NCBI GenBank assembly: GCA_026125285.1
Contig: JAHCLO010000016.1
Coordinates: 62,001-126,000, forward strand
Source: Verrucomicrobiia bacterium
GTDB taxonomy: Bacteria > Verrucomicrobiota > Verrucomicrobiia > Limisphaerales > JADLHS01
Reading direction: 5' to 3'
DNA length: 64,000 bases
In this document: piece by piece, positions 33,905 through 43,935 of the stretch
How the letters are laid out: each line of letters begins with the position of its first letter
Position numbering within the stretch: the first letter of the stretch is position 1
Translations under genes and position numbers: made by a program
The notes under the pieces: model-generated
What the model was told of the DNA's origin: nothing
The model's database searches: none
What the model saw: the letters and a program-made list of their open reading frames with translations, nothing else

Positions 33905-34405
33905 TCATTTCGTTTCGGGCAGAGACGGAACTGGACCTGAAGGAATCCGTGACTGGTTCCGCTTGGTTAATCCTCGCAGCAGCACGATCCAGTACACGGG
34001 CACAAACAACGTGTACTGCGCCAGTCCCAGCAGGAAGAAGAAGGCCACAGTCAGCGGCGAGCGCCGGAACTCACCACTGGTGCCGATTCGCAGGGTGTGC
34101 CCGATGGAAAACAGATAAAGGAATGGCATGCAGTTGGTGTAAGCCCCCACGGGAGCGCCACATTCTGGACAGAAGTAGGACATGGCATGATGCGGCGTAA
34201 GGCAGCGGTGGCAGATCGGCACGGCGTCTTCCCTGGCCAATTCCGCAGCCACATTGGCATCCCACGGCTCCGGGGCCACGGCTGCTCTGCGCACCCAGCC
34301 AATCAATCCCATCACCCCGGCAGCGGCCAGAACCACCAGTACCAGAATTGCCACCTGCATTTCCGGATCGGTTCCGGAGAGATGAGTTTGTGCGAGCAAG
34401 ATCAC
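33905..34405 (-). CDS. Membrane protein with zinc ribbon (166 aa)
   Basis: An N-terminal transmembrane helix (AILVLVVLAAAGVMGLIGWV), a cytosolic or peripheral segment with CHRCLTPHHAMSYFCPECG (two CxxC pairs, zinc ribbon), then two more helices around GFRRSPLTVAFFFLLGL-like text. Function unknown. Downstream of dapF on the same strand but 245 bp away, so a joint transcript is uncertain. Confidence 0.65.
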   Translation of the reverse strand: MILLAQTHLSGTDPEMQVAILVLVVLAAAGVMGLIGWVRRAAVAPEPWDANVAAELAREDAVPICHRCLTPHHAMSYFCPECGAPVGAYTNCMPFLYLFSIGHTLRIGTSGEFRRSPLTVAFFFLLGLAQYTLFVPVYWIVLLRGLTKRNQSRIPSGPVPSLPETK

Positions 34406-34650
34406 CAGACCCTCAACATTTGTAAGCCCAAATTCACCGTCAAGCCAACCCTACGCCTGAATCTTGGGTAAGCAAGCAACTTCACACCAGCAATGAACCG
34501 ACTCCAGAAATCGGAACGCGGGAATCACTTTCATGAGCCAATGAACCGGGGTGCCGTCCAGGCGTGAACACGGTTCAACTTCCGCTCGAAGTTGAACCCA
34601 GTACTATGGCGAACCCTGCGAACCGCCGGTGAGCAAAGGCGACATGAGTG

Positions 34651-35460
34651 TCATAGCTCCATTCGCCCTTCAAACACGAAATCCGCCGGACCGGTGAGTC
34701 TCACATCGTCGAATTCGCCGCCGTTGTCGGAAAAGCTAACCTCCAGGGTATCCCCGCCCTGCACCTGCACTTTTACCGGCGATGTAAAATTGTGAACCCG
34801 TGCGGAAATCATGGCGGCCGCGCTCACTCCCGTGCCACACGCCAGAGTTTCACCTTCGACTCCGCGCTCGAAAGTCCGCACGCGGATATGATTCGATCCG
34901 AGCACCTGGACGAAATTGACATTCGTTCCGCGCGGACCGAAGTGCGTGTGGTGCCGAATCTCCGGACCGAGGGATTGCACCATGGCCTTGTCTGCGTCCG
35001 GCACGTAGAGCACGGCATGTGGCACACCCGTGTTCAGCGAATGAATGGTTTCCGTCCCCGTGGACAATTTCACCGCCTCCCCAAGGCGGAGGTCCCTGGG
35101 TTTGGTCAGGTTAACCGTCACTCGTTCACCCTGAAAACTTGCGGTGATCACTCCCGCCTCGGTTTCAAACGTGAAGTCGCGCTTCGAGCCAACTGTCCGC
35201 TGGACGAACCGCGCGAAGCAGCGAGCCCCGTTACCGCACATTTCGCCCGTGCTGCCATCGCTGTTGAAGAAATCCCAAGCCCAGTCCGCTTTTCCCGACT
35301 TACACGGCACCAGCACCAATACACCGTCCGCCCCAACCCCGCGATGACGGTCGCAGAGCCGAATGACTTGATCCCGCGACAGTTGGCTGGTGGTGGCGCG
35401 ATTGTCCAACAGGATAAAATCATTACCCGCGCCGTTCATCTTCGTGAAATTCAAAAGCAT
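34651..35460 (-). CDS. dapF: Diaminopimelate epimerase
   Basis: 269 residues, converts LL- to meso-diaminopimelate for lysine and peptidoglycan synthesis, cytoplasmic and cofactor-independent. Both catalytic cysteines are present: GEMCGNGARC and LACGTGVSAAA. The start MLLNFTKMNGAGNDFI fits the family; the frame extends 37 codons further upstream but without homology. Conserved RHRGVGADGVLVL and GVPHAVLYV are visible. A single gene; no other lysine gene is nearby. Confidence 0.95.
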   Translation of the reverse strand: MLLNFTKMNGAGNDFILLDNRATTSQLSRDQVIRLCDRHRGVGADGVLVLVPCKSGKADWAWDFFNSDGSTGEMCGNGARCFARFVQRTVGSKRDFTFETEAGVITASFQGERVTVNLTKPRDLRLGEAVKLSTGTETIHSLNTGVPHAVLYVPDADKAMVQSLGPEIRHHTHFGPRGTNVNFVQVLGSNHIRVRTFERGVEGETLACGTGVSAAAMISARVHNFTSPVKVQVQGGDTLEVSFSDNGGEFDDVRLTGPADFVFEGRMEL

Positions 35461-35853
35461 GGGCCAAAAGTATGAACCACCCGGAGCAGTGCCAAATGAA
35501 ATGTTCACGAGATATCGGGACATCGTGCGTGATGGATTTCTCCTGAGGGTGTGACCCGTCCCCTGCTCCACTCAGACTGAAGCGGTGTGCGGCACGTTGG
35601 CGCTTGACGCCCACCTCCCCGAACCCTGTCAGTTCCTTGGACGACAGGACATTGTCCGAGTGGCGCGATTAGGGAGGAACGCATGATCACACGCGTTCTG
35701 CGGTTAGCTTTGAGTTCTGAGCGCTCGGAAAACGAGTGCTGCTATCATTAGGTCTTGAACCGGACAGTCACCTGGGCTTTGCTCCTCGCGCGATGGAGCT
35801 TTTTGGGTGCGCAGCGTCCTGGCTTCTGGTATTCGCATCATGACGAGGTCATT
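35461..35853. other. Intergenic between dapF and the glycosidase operon
   Basis: Divergent promoter region; no gene or strong hairpin is seen. Confidence 0.4.
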
Positions 35854-38043
35854 ATGAGCCAGAAAACAAAGTTGGTCATTCAGACCCTTTCTGCGTTGGC
35901 GTTGACGATGTCGGTCAGCGCCGCCCCGCCGGAAGATTTTCCTACATTTCATGTCCCAGGCCACGAAAAGGAGATGGCCACATTACGGGAGTTGTTCTGG
36001 CTGCATTACCCCGGCGCGGGACCAAAGGCCACCCTGTGGGATGAATGGCTGCCCGACGCCGCTCTCTGGCCGGCGGTGCAGACCGACAATCACTCCGACA
36101 AAATGCGGCGCGCCTGGAAGAACACGCTGACGGCGCGCATCGTGGACCCGGAAGGTTATGTCGCCACGCACCAGCACGCGAGTATCGCGCATCAACTCGG
36201 CTGGCCGTTCCCGTTCTGGAATCAGGGCCGGCGCGGTTGCGGCTGGCACTTCTCGTTCAAGAACACCGTGGACCGCAACTGGCGTCCGCATGATCTGTCA
36301 AAGACCGACGGCTGGACGCTGACGGGAGCCCGTGACGCCGGCATCAAAGATGATGGCTGGCTCGTTGAAGTGACCGATGCGTCGGCCATTGTCACGGCCA
36401 AGCCCTGGCTGTGTCACACGTTTGAAGTGCCGTTCCTGCAACTCCGCTGGAACACGTCCGGCCTCGGCGCGTTTCAGCCCTACATCGAATGGACCACGCC
36501 GTCCGCCACGAACTTCAGCACCGAGCGCCGCATGTATTTCGACCCCGTCGGCGGCGGCCCGATGCACTACAGCATGATTCCGATGTATCGGCATCCGCAA
36601 TGGACCGGCGAGGTCGCACAACTGCGCATCGGCCTCGACAACACCGCGCCCGGCAGTGTCACCATCCAGGCGTTCTTCTCGCAATACGACACGCGGCACA
36701 ATATCAACGGGCAGAACTTCGTTCGCGGCTGTGCGAAATACTTCTGGTGGACGCGCGACCTGGAATTTCTGCGGGCAAACATCAATCGCATGCGCACCGC
36801 CATCCGTTATCTCATGACCGAGCATCAGGCACTGGAGCGGAAGGTGGTGTTCACCGATTGGGTCGGCCACGACGGACGCACCGGCGTCAAACGCCCGGCG
36901 CCCGGCAAGAAGGAAATCATCACCGGTCAGGGCATCGGCAACAATTATTGGGACCTGATGCCGTTTGGCTGGCTCGATTGCTACGCCACGATGCAGTACT
37001 ACGACGCCGTACTCACGCTGGCGCGCCTCGAACGCGAAATCCTCGCCCACCCCGAATGGAACATCCCGCGCGGCGTCCTGAGTTTTGAACCGCCCATGCT
37101 CGAGCGCCACGCGGCCGAGGTGAAGACCACGGGCAATCGCATGTTTTGGAACAATAAGACGCAGCGGTTTAACGCCTCCATTGACGCCGGTGGCAACCCG
37201 CACGAATACGGTTACACCTTCCTGAACCTGGAGGCCATTTACTATGACTTTGCGACCCCGGCACACGCGAAAGCCATCCTGAGTTGGGTCAATGGCAGTC
37301 GCATCGTGGAAGGCGATACTTCGCAAGGCGCGGATATTTATCACTGGCGTTTCGGGCCCCGCGCGACCACCAAGCGCAACCTCGACTGGTATTTCTGGGC
37401 GTGGAACGATCCCGAGTCCATTCCCTGGGGTGGCCAGGTGCAGGACGGCGGCGCCGTGCTGGGCTTTTCCTACCACGATCTCATGGCGCGGCTAAAAGTG
37501 CTGGGACCGGACGACGCGTGGCAGCGGCTGCAGGAAATCACAAGGTGGTTTGAGGAGGTCCAGGCCGCGGGCGGCTATCGCAAGTATTACGACGGCAAGT
37601 CGCGTGAGGGAACGTTGCAGGGCGGCGGCACGGCGGGTGGGCTGGGATTGGATCAGGAGTTCTTTGAAAGCGCGCTCGTGCCGCAGGTCATGCTGTATGG
37701 CTTTCTTGGCTTTGCGCCGCGCGGCGATGGCTTCAAGCTGGAACCCCGGCTGCCGACGGACTGGAAGGAGTTGAACGTGAATCAAATCAGATTCCAGAAC
37801 CTCACGCTGCACATTCGCGCCACGCGCGACACCATCGAAATCAAGAAGACGGGCGTTGCCGAGGAGCCCCTGTTTCTGGATCTGCCCGACAGGAAGTGGA
37901 CAACCCAATGGCTGGGTGAAGACGGCAACATGAAGGCTGCGTCGTTGCCCGTGCGTAAAGCTGACGGAGCGTATCAGGTGAATTGGAGCGGGACCGCCAG
38001 CCTTCGCTTGGAAGCGGTCTCGCCAAAACCCAGCCAGCCCTGA
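35854..38043 (+). CDS. Secreted six-hairpin (alpha/alpha)6 glycosidase
   Basis: 729 residues with signal peptide (MSQKTKLVIQTLSALALTMS, cleavage near SVSAA). The middle and C-terminal parts have the toroid pattern of six-hairpin glycosidases (GH63/GH78/GH95-like): FTDWVGHDGRTGVKRPAPG, IGNNYWDLMPFGWLDCYATM, YGYTFLNLEAIYYD, HWRFGPRATTKRNLDWYF and GGTAGGLGLDQEFFESALVP. Acidic candidates for catalysis are in FTDWVGHD and QEFFES. ATG 35854 follows a weak AGGT site. First gene of a three-gene operon with gaps of only 7 bp, so the products probably act on one polysaccharide. Confidence 0.8.
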   Translation: MSQKTKLVIQTLSALALTMSVSAAPPEDFPTFHVPGHEKEMATLRELFWLHYPGAGPKATLWDEWLPDAALWPAVQTDNHSDKMRRAWKNTLTARIVDPEGYVATHQHASIAHQLGWPFPFWNQGRRGCGWHFSFKNTVDRNWRPHDLSKTDGWTLTGARDAGIKDDGWLVEVTDASAIVTAKPWLCHTFEVPFLQLRWNTSGLGAFQPYIEWTTPSATNFSTERRMYFDPVGGGPMHYSMIPMYRHPQWTGEVAQLRIGLDNTAPGSVTIQAFFSQYDTRHNINGQNFVRGCAKYFWWTRDLEFLRANINRMRTAIRYLMTEHQALERKVVFTDWVGHDGRTGVKRPAPGKKEIITGQGIGNNYWDLMPFGWLDCYATMQYYDAVLTLARLEREILAHPEWNIPRGVLSFEPPMLERHAAEVKTTGNRMFWNNKTQRFNASIDAGGNPHEYGYTFLNLEAIYYDFATPAHAKAILSWVNGSRIVEGDTSQGADIYHWRFGPRATTKRNLDWYFWAWNDPESIPWGGQVQDGGAVLGFSYHDLMARLKVLGPDDAWQRLQEITRWFEEVQAAGGYRKYYDGKSREGTLQGGGTAGGLGLDQEFFESALVPQVMLYGFLGFAPRGDGFKLEPRLPTDWKELNVNQIRFQNLTLHIRATRDTIEIKKTGVAEEPLFLDLPDRKWTTQWLGEDGNMKAASLPVRKADGAYQVNWSGTASLRLEAVSPKPSQP

Positions 38044-38050
38044 AGTCCAC

Positions 38051-39196
38051 ATGTTTGCCCGGCACTTGATCTTAATCGCCCTCGCGAGCGCATTGGTGCC
38101 CGCGTTTGCCAATCCGAACAGCGCCAGCACGCCCGCACCAAGTGGCCGCGCGGACTTCTTCCGTGCGCAACCTTCCAAGGCCGGTGAGTTTCGTGGCGCG
38201 TGGATTCATTCCGGTTACGGAATTCAAGGCTGGGATTGGGACCAGACGGTCGGTGCGCTCAAGAGCAATGGCTTCAATGCCATCTTCCCAAACCTGGTCT
38301 GGGCGGGCCTGGCGCATTATCCAAGCACAATCTTGCCGATCAGCCCGAGGGTGGAGGATCAGGGGGATCAAATCGCGACCTGTCTTTCCGCCTGCCGCAA
38401 GTACGGTGTCGAGCTGCACGTGTGGAAGGTGAATTACTACCTGCTGCACGCGCCGCGAGAATTTGTGGCCGAACTGCGTGTCGCCGGCCGCACACAGAGG
38501 AACACCAAAGGCGAGGATGTGAACTGGCTCTGCCCGTCGCACCCGGAAAATGTCGCGCTCGAACGCGATTCGATGCTCGAGGTTGCGCGCCAATACGACG
38601 TGGACGGTATTCATTTTGACTACCTCCGCTATCCGGATCGGGAGGCGTGTTTTTGCACAGGCTGCCGCGAGCGATTTGAAGCGGCCGCCAATGTGAAACT
38701 CGCCAATTGGCCGGAGGATGTTTTGCAGGGTGAACGCGCGGAGCCCTTCGCCGAGTGGCGCCGCGAACAAATCACCCGACTGGTACGGACAGTGAGCCAG
38801 GAGGCGCGCGCGTTGAAGCCAAACCTCAAAGTGTCCGCCGCGGTGTGGGGTGGTTGGGCCAATGCACGCCAATCCATTGGCCAGGACGCCCAAGCATGGA
38901 TTGACGCCGGTTATCTCGATTTCGTGTGCCCGATGAATTACGAAAGCGAGGACGAGGTGTTCGCCGGTTGGACCCGGAAGCAGGTGGACGCCATCAATCG
39001 CAGGACGCCGCTCTACATCGGCATTGGCGCGTACAAGCTGTCGGGGCCGGAACAACTCACGCGCCAGATTCAATTGAGCCGGGAGTTGGGCGGCGACGGT
39101 TTTGTGGTCTTTCAACTCAACGAGAAACTGGCCACGGAATTCCTGCCGCTGCTTCGCCTCGGAACGACGGCGGCCCCGCCGGCCTCCAAGAACTGA
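38051..39196 (+). CDS. Secreted glycosyl-hydrolase-like protein GHL10
   Basis: 381 residues with signal peptide. TIM-barrel motifs of the GHL10 (PF02638) family: GEFRGAWIHSGYG, GFNAIFPNLVWAGLAHYPS, GVELHVWKVNYY, DVDGIHFDYLRYPD (acidic pair in the active site), VSAAVWGGWANAR and DFVCPMNYES. Second gene of the operon, 7 bp after the six-hairpin gene and 7 bp before the heparinase-like gene. Confidence 0.85.
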   Translation: MFARHLILIALASALVPAFANPNSASTPAPSGRADFFRAQPSKAGEFRGAWIHSGYGIQGWDWDQTVGALKSNGFNAIFPNLVWAGLAHYPSTILPISPRVEDQGDQIATCLSACRKYGVELHVWKVNYYLLHAPREFVAELRVAGRTQRNTKGEDVNWLCPSHPENVALERDSMLEVARQYDVDGIHFDYLRYPDREACFCTGCRERFEAAANVKLANWPEDVLQGERAEPFAEWRREQITRLVRTVSQEARALKPNLKVSAAVWGGWANARQSIGQDAQAWIDAGYLDFVCPMNYESEDEVFAGWTRKQVDAINRRTPLYIGIGAYKLSGPEQLTRQIQLSRELGGDGFVVFQLNEKLATEFLPLLRLGTTAAPPASKN

Positions 39197-39203
39197 TCCA
39201 CCA

Positions 39204-41579
39204 ATGAAAAGTTGCACTCTCCTCATTCTGGTCTGCACCTGCGTTTCCTCGACGCTGCTCGCTCAACCGCAAATCAACAACCGCGCGGCGCGTCCCGACG
39301 AAATCGGCTATCGGCCGGCGGACGGTTCGACGGTGCGCATGAATCCGCCTTCGCTGACCTGGCTGCACGAAACCGCCGCCCGGACTTACACCGTCCAATG
39401 GAGCCGGCGCGCGGATTTCTCCGACGCCACGACGACAACGAATCTTCCGTTTAACGTTCACACCCATTCTGCGCCGCTGACACAAGGTCAGTATTTCTGG
39501 CGTTACCGGTTCACCGACAAGGACGGCAAGGACTCCAACTGGAGTGTCAGCCGCAGCTTCACCGTTCCGGCGGATGCGATTGAGTTTCCCATGCCCACCC
39601 GCGCGCAACAACGCGACCGCGTGCCGCAGGCTCACCCGCGATTGTTCATGCGCCCCGAGGATCTGCCGCGTCTCCGCGAACTGGCGAGTGGTCGCGACGC
39701 CGCTGCCTTCGCCAGGTTGCTCGCAGAGGCGGACCGTTACATCGCCGACGGGCCGACGCCCGAACCCGAGCATCTCGGCTCGGCCACGGACAAGGAAAAC
39801 AAGGAACTGATCAAGTATTGGTGGCCGAATCGCACGCAAACAGAGAAAGCCTGCCGCGAGGCGGAAACAATCGCCTTCGTTTACCTCTTGAGTGGCGAGA
39901 AAAAATACGGCGAGGCTGCGCGCAAATGGATTTTGCATCTTGCTTCGTGGGATCCGGATGGCCCCACCAACTTCCGGCTCAACTGCGAGGCCGGCAAACC
40001 GATGCTCTATCGCCTGCCGCGCGCCTACGATTGGGCCTGGGACACGCTCACCGAAGCAGATCGCGAAAAGGCCCGCGCTGTGATGTTGCGACGGGCGCAA
40101 GACGCATGGATCAGTGGCGAAATCGGGCGTGGTGTCGGCCACTTGAATCGTCCGTTCAGCAGCCACGGCAATCGCACCTGGCACAAACTGGCCGAGTGCG
40201 CCATCGTATTTCTCGGTGAGATTCCTGAAGCCGAAACCTGGCTTGATTATGCCGTGAACAAATTCTACGCCGCGTTTCCGGTTTGGTCTGATGACGACGG
40301 TGGCTGGCACGAAGGCGTCAGTTATTGGGGAGGTTACATGAACAAGGCGGTAACGTGGTTGCAGTTCGCAAATACCGCGCTAGGCATTGACGGTTTCAAA
40401 AAACCCTTCTTCTCGCAGGTTGGCGATTATCCGCTCTACGTCGCGCCGCCCGGCTCGCCGAACATGGGCTTCAGCGATCTCTCCTTCCGCCCACCGCCGC
40501 AAAGCTGGGGTGGATTTATCGAATACTTCCTCCGGGCAGGCAGCGGCAATGCCGGTGCGGACAAGAGCCACGCCGGTTACTGGCGTTGGTGGACGCAGCA
40601 ATGGCAGATGCGCGGCGAAGGCGGTTTGATGGGCTTCCTCTACAACGCAAGCTTGCCACCCTTGCCGCCAGCCAAAGCGCCGACGGATTTGCCGCCGTCC
40701 AAAATCTTTCACGGCATCGGCGTCGCCAGCCTACACACCACCTTGCTCGACAGCGCAGACGACGTGCATCTGCTGTTCAAGTCCAGTCCGTTTGGCTCGC
40801 AAAGCCACGGACACAATCCGCAGAACAGTTTTCAATTGAACGCCTATGGCGAATCGCTGCTCACGACCTGCGTCTATCGCGATTTGCACGGCAGCAAATT
40901 CCACACGCGCTGGGCCTGGAGCACCGTGGCCCACAACGCCGTGCTGGTGGATGGCGAAGGGCAAATCCCGCACTCGGCCACCTCGATGGGCCGCATCGTG
41001 GATTCCAAGCTCACGCCGGAATGGGATTACGTGGAAGGTGATGCCCTTGCGGCGTACGGTGGCAAACTCACGCGTGCGCGACGCAAGATCGCCTTCGTCA
41101 AACCAGACCTCATTGTGATTTGCGACGATCTGGCCGCGCCGAAACCCGTTTCCTACCAGTTCATGCTCCACGCGCTCAGTCCGTTCACCGTGGCCGAAGC
41201 CGACGCACGCCTCACCGCGAAGCAACCCAAAGCCAGCGTGACCGCGCAGTTGCTTTCGCCAACGCCGCTCAAGTTCTGTCAATGGGATGGCTACAATCCA
41301 CCACCCGACCGCGAGTTCCCAATTCAATGGCACGTCGAAGCCGCCACTCAGGCGAAGCTTGGCGAACTCCGGATGCTCACCGTCATCGTCCCGGAACGGG
41401 CCGGCAAGTCAGCAACTTGGCGTGCGGAACGACTGGAAAGCGACTCAGCTGTAGGAGTGCGTGTGGTTCGAGATGGCCAAACGGCGCTCGTGGGATTTCG
41501 CAAAGCCGACGCAGGCAGCGGACGACTTGGTTCGTCAGACTTCGATGCCGCCGTTCAAGTTGAATTCACATCCAAATGA
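39204..41579 (+). CDS. Secreted heparinase II/III-like polysaccharide lyase
   Basis: 791 residues. Signal peptide (MKSCTLLILVCTCVSSTLLA), an FN3-like N-terminal domain (TYTVQWSRRADFSDAT), an (alpha/alpha) toroid of the DUF4962/alginate-lyase type (DDDGGWHEGVSYWGGYMNKA, WHKLAECAIVFLG) and a heparinase II/III beta-sandwich (FKSSPFGSQSHGHNPQNSFQ, with His candidates, and TVAHNAVLVDGEGQ). ATG 39204 starts the signal peptide. Third gene of the operon; eliminates a uronic-acid-containing polysaccharide, probably at the cell surface or in the periplasm. Substrate not determinable. Confidence 0.85.
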   Translation: MKSCTLLILVCTCVSSTLLAQPQINNRAARPDEIGYRPADGSTVRMNPPSLTWLHETAARTYTVQWSRRADFSDATTTTNLPFNVHTHSAPLTQGQYFWRYRFTDKDGKDSNWSVSRSFTVPADAIEFPMPTRAQQRDRVPQAHPRLFMRPEDLPRLRELASGRDAAAFARLLAEADRYIADGPTPEPEHLGSATDKENKELIKYWWPNRTQTEKACREAETIAFVYLLSGEKKYGEAARKWILHLASWDPDGPTNFRLNCEAGKPMLYRLPRAYDWAWDTLTEADREKARAVMLRRAQDAWISGEIGRGVGHLNRPFSSHGNRTWHKLAECAIVFLGEIPEAETWLDYAVNKFYAAFPVWSDDDGGWHEGVSYWGGYMNKAVTWLQFANTALGIDGFKKPFFSQVGDYPLYVAPPGSPNMGFSDLSFRPPPQSWGGFIEYFLRAGSGNAGADKSHAGYWRWWTQQWQMRGEGGLMGFLYNASLPPLPPAKAPTDLPPSKIFHGIGVASLHTTLLDSADDVHLLFKSSPFGSQSHGHNPQNSFQLNAYGESLLTTCVYRDLHGSKFHTRWAWSTVAHNAVLVDGEGQIPHSATSMGRIVDSKLTPEWDYVEGDALAAYGGKLTRARRKIAFVKPDLIVICDDLAAPKPVSYQFMLHALSPFTVAEADARLTAKQPKASVTAQLLSPTPLKFCQWDGYNPPPDREFPIQWHVEAATQAKLGELRMLTVIVPERAGKSATWRAERLESDSAVGVRVVRDGQTALVGFRKADAGSGRLGSSDFDAAVQVEFTSK

Positions 41580-42540
41580 CCTTCCCCTTCCCCGCGGCCA
41601 CGTCGGCGAAGCTCAACTCCCTGCCAGAACAGGGGGTGACGTGGTAGAACTCGCCGCGTTGCGCCGTGTTCGGCGGCGCAGCGACCCGCGCAAGTGAGCC
41701 AGGTCCGCCCGCTGGTCCCCGACGGGGTGGCCACAGCGCGACAACCACTACCCGCAAGAATCTGAGTTGCGTTCCTGGTGCTGCCTGCTCCGCTCCATTG
41801 GCCGGTGCTCCAAACCACCCCAAGGATGAACGTTTTCAGAAAGATTTTTGAAAGATTTCTGGAAAAGCGGCGTGTACGTAACCAGTGACAACACACCAGG
41901 CCGATAGCCGGCTGCGACGGACAAGCTCTCTTGCGGAAAAGCCGGTGAAAACCGCTTGCTTTCACGGGGCGGCCCGGTTACGACCATTACTGTTCAGAAA
42001 GGGAAAGGCTATGGCTAATCCACGCTTCCTTCTCGGCGGAATCGCTTCCGGGCTGCTGGGGATTTCTGCTACCTCGTCCTGGTCGCCCGACCTCCAAGAA
42101 GCCGGCAGCCTGGCAGCGGGATGCTGCGAACCGAATAGCGACGGAGATTTCCGCCCGTCAAAACAGCAACGCGTCCTCCTGCCAGGTTCAACGCGCTTGA
42201 GCGAAATGAACCTGATTCAAATAACATTCTGCCAATACTCCGAAGGAGTTGGAGACAACTTTTTGACTCGGGCTTCGGCAGGTCAATCCCACCAAAGACC
42301 ATGAAAAATATGCCCTTCGTTGATCCCCTATCACTGCTGCTGATTTCAGTGGCGGCCCTAAGAAACGTTTTCAGGCAGGCGTTGCTCCCGGTGGCTCACC
42401 CGGCGGCTCGGGCTTTCGCAGCCTGCTGCTGGTTTTTCTGCGCCGGAGAAAGTTTGGCGTGGGTTGAGTACAGTTCTCCAAACAGCGGCTCTGACTGCTC
42501 GCCGTTTTGAATGAACAAACCTGACAATAAAGAGGAGCAA
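41580..42540. other. Long gap; one weak small-ORF candidate
   Basis: Nothing firm. A frame 42011-42304 (MANPRFLLGGIASGLLGISA, 97 aa) has an AAAGG site and a hydrophobic start, but its remainder looks random. The rest holds no recognisable gene or terminator. Confidence 0.3.
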
Positions 42541-43247
42541 ATGAAAACGAGATTCATACAAACCTTCATCGTAGCGGAAAAAGCCGCCATTGTTACGCCG
42601 CTAATCGCTGCTTACAGCCTTCTCGCCGGCCTCACAACTCTTGCCCAATCCGATGCGATTCCGACGCTGAACGACATTGCGAGCAGAGTCGCCAAAGCGA
42701 CAGCACCATTGCATCCCCACCGCGTTGTTGTCCGCCAGACAGTTGAGCAGACTGCGACGAATGCGCCACCGGGTCTCACGCGCCCAGGTCAATCGCAAAA
42801 GAATCAAAGCACGTATACCCTCCATTTCACGCCTCAGAAGGGATTCCGAACAGAGGTCGCTCCGAAAGCGACTGGCACAAATGCCTGGCCTGCCATGACT
42901 TCGAATGTCCCCACTGCTCGGCTTTCCATCAACATTCCAAGCTTTCTCAAGGAGATTCAGGCTTGGCCCACGAACAATGTTACGAAGGACGTTTTGGACG
43001 GGAAGCAAGTTCACAAAGTATTGGCAAGCAATCGGGATGTTACCGCCGTCTTTTGGGCTGATGCCAAAAACAACTGCATTCGCAAAGTAATCCTCGATGT
43101 CCAAGGCAAGCGGTTCGCCGAAAGCAGCTTCGTTACAGATTCGATAAAAAGCAAGGTTGGCTCTTGGACAAGGCTGAGACGTGGTACGCCACCGATGCCA
43201 CGCATGTTTCGTTGGACTATGGCGATTACGATTTCTCAGCGCAGTGA
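42541..43247 (+). pseudogene. LolA-like periplasmic protein, frameshifted near the end
   Basis: A strong AGAGGAG ribosome site precedes ATG 42541. A signal peptide, then a beta-rich chain: STYTLHFTPQKGFRTEV, RLSINIPSFLKEIQ, LDGKQVHKVLASNRDVTAVF and NNCIRKVILDVQGKRFAE, the look of LolA/outer-membrane lipoprotein-sorting folds. Near 43150 an A5 run breaks the frame: with A6 it reads KQGWLLDKAETWYATDATHV and ends SLDYGDYDFSAQ with TGA at 43245-43247, a natural C-terminus 26 bp before the start of the giant gene. The frame as written runs to 43332 instead. Probably one operon with the giant gene. Confidence 0.7.
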
Positions 43248-43386
43248 GAAGACAATGAGAAGGGACATGTTTTATGAAACACCGGATTTCCAACGCACAG
43301 CTGATTGTGGCATTGCCTGCTGTTCTATTTAAGCGCGCATAAATAACTCGACATAGTCGCGTCGTCCTTGTAGGTTCATCAGGCAA

Positions 43387-43935
43387 ATGCAACCGGTATT
43401 TGCCAAAGGAAATTCAAGGACGGCTGAGAAGCTTTTGGAGTTTCGCCGACAGGCCCAGCGCGACAAGGCGCCGCGCGTGGTGCTGCGGCTGCAGGGGATT
43501 CTCATGAGCTTGGACGGTTTGACCGTCAGCGAGATCGCGCAGCGATTGCGGGTGCATCGCAGCACGGTGCCACTGTGGATTGATCACTGGAATCATTTCG
43601 GGGAGGAAGGACTGCTGGAAGGCCAACGTCCTGGACGCCCCGTGGCCCTCAACGCCAAGGATCGGGAAAAGCTCGCCGACATTCTCGACAGTGGTCCAGT
43701 GGCTTACGGTCTGGAAACCGGCATCTGGACCTCCCCGTTGATCCGCCAGATCATTCGGGAAGAGTTCGGTCGAGATTATCATCCGGGACACGTCCGCAAA
43801 CTGCTCAAGCAATTGGGTTATTCCCGGCAACGACCGGCCACGCGCCTGATTCAGGCCGATCTGGCTCAGAAACGCAAGTGGGTGCGCTATACGTATCCGA
43901 ATCTAAAAAAAACGCCAAAACCGAAGGGGCGGTGA
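43387..43935 (+). CDS. IS630 transposase OrfA (N-terminal half)
   Basis: HTH part: LTVSEIAQRLRVHRSTVPLW then EGLLEGQRPGRPVAL and the second winged helix GYSRQRPATRL. Ends in an A8 run (43905-43912), where a -1 slip would join it to OrfB. That arrangement is the known programmed frameshift of several IS630 elements. Confidence 0.85.
   Translation: MQPVFAKGNSRTAEKLLEFRRQAQRDKAPRVVLRLQGILMSLDGLTVSEIAQRLRVHRSTVPLWIDHWNHFGEEGLLEGQRPGRPVALNAKDREKLADILDSGPVAYGLETGIWTSPLIRQIIREEFGRDYHPGHVRKLLKQLGYSRQRPATRLIQADLAQKRKWVRYTYPNLKKTPKPKGR

Noticed and set aside
41880-42010. Cyclic-di-GMP riboswitch before the LolA-like gene
   Set aside because: A few words resemble the GEMM motif (GGAAAAGCC, CCGGTTACG), but the conserved order and the GAAA tetraloop-receptor parts are missing.
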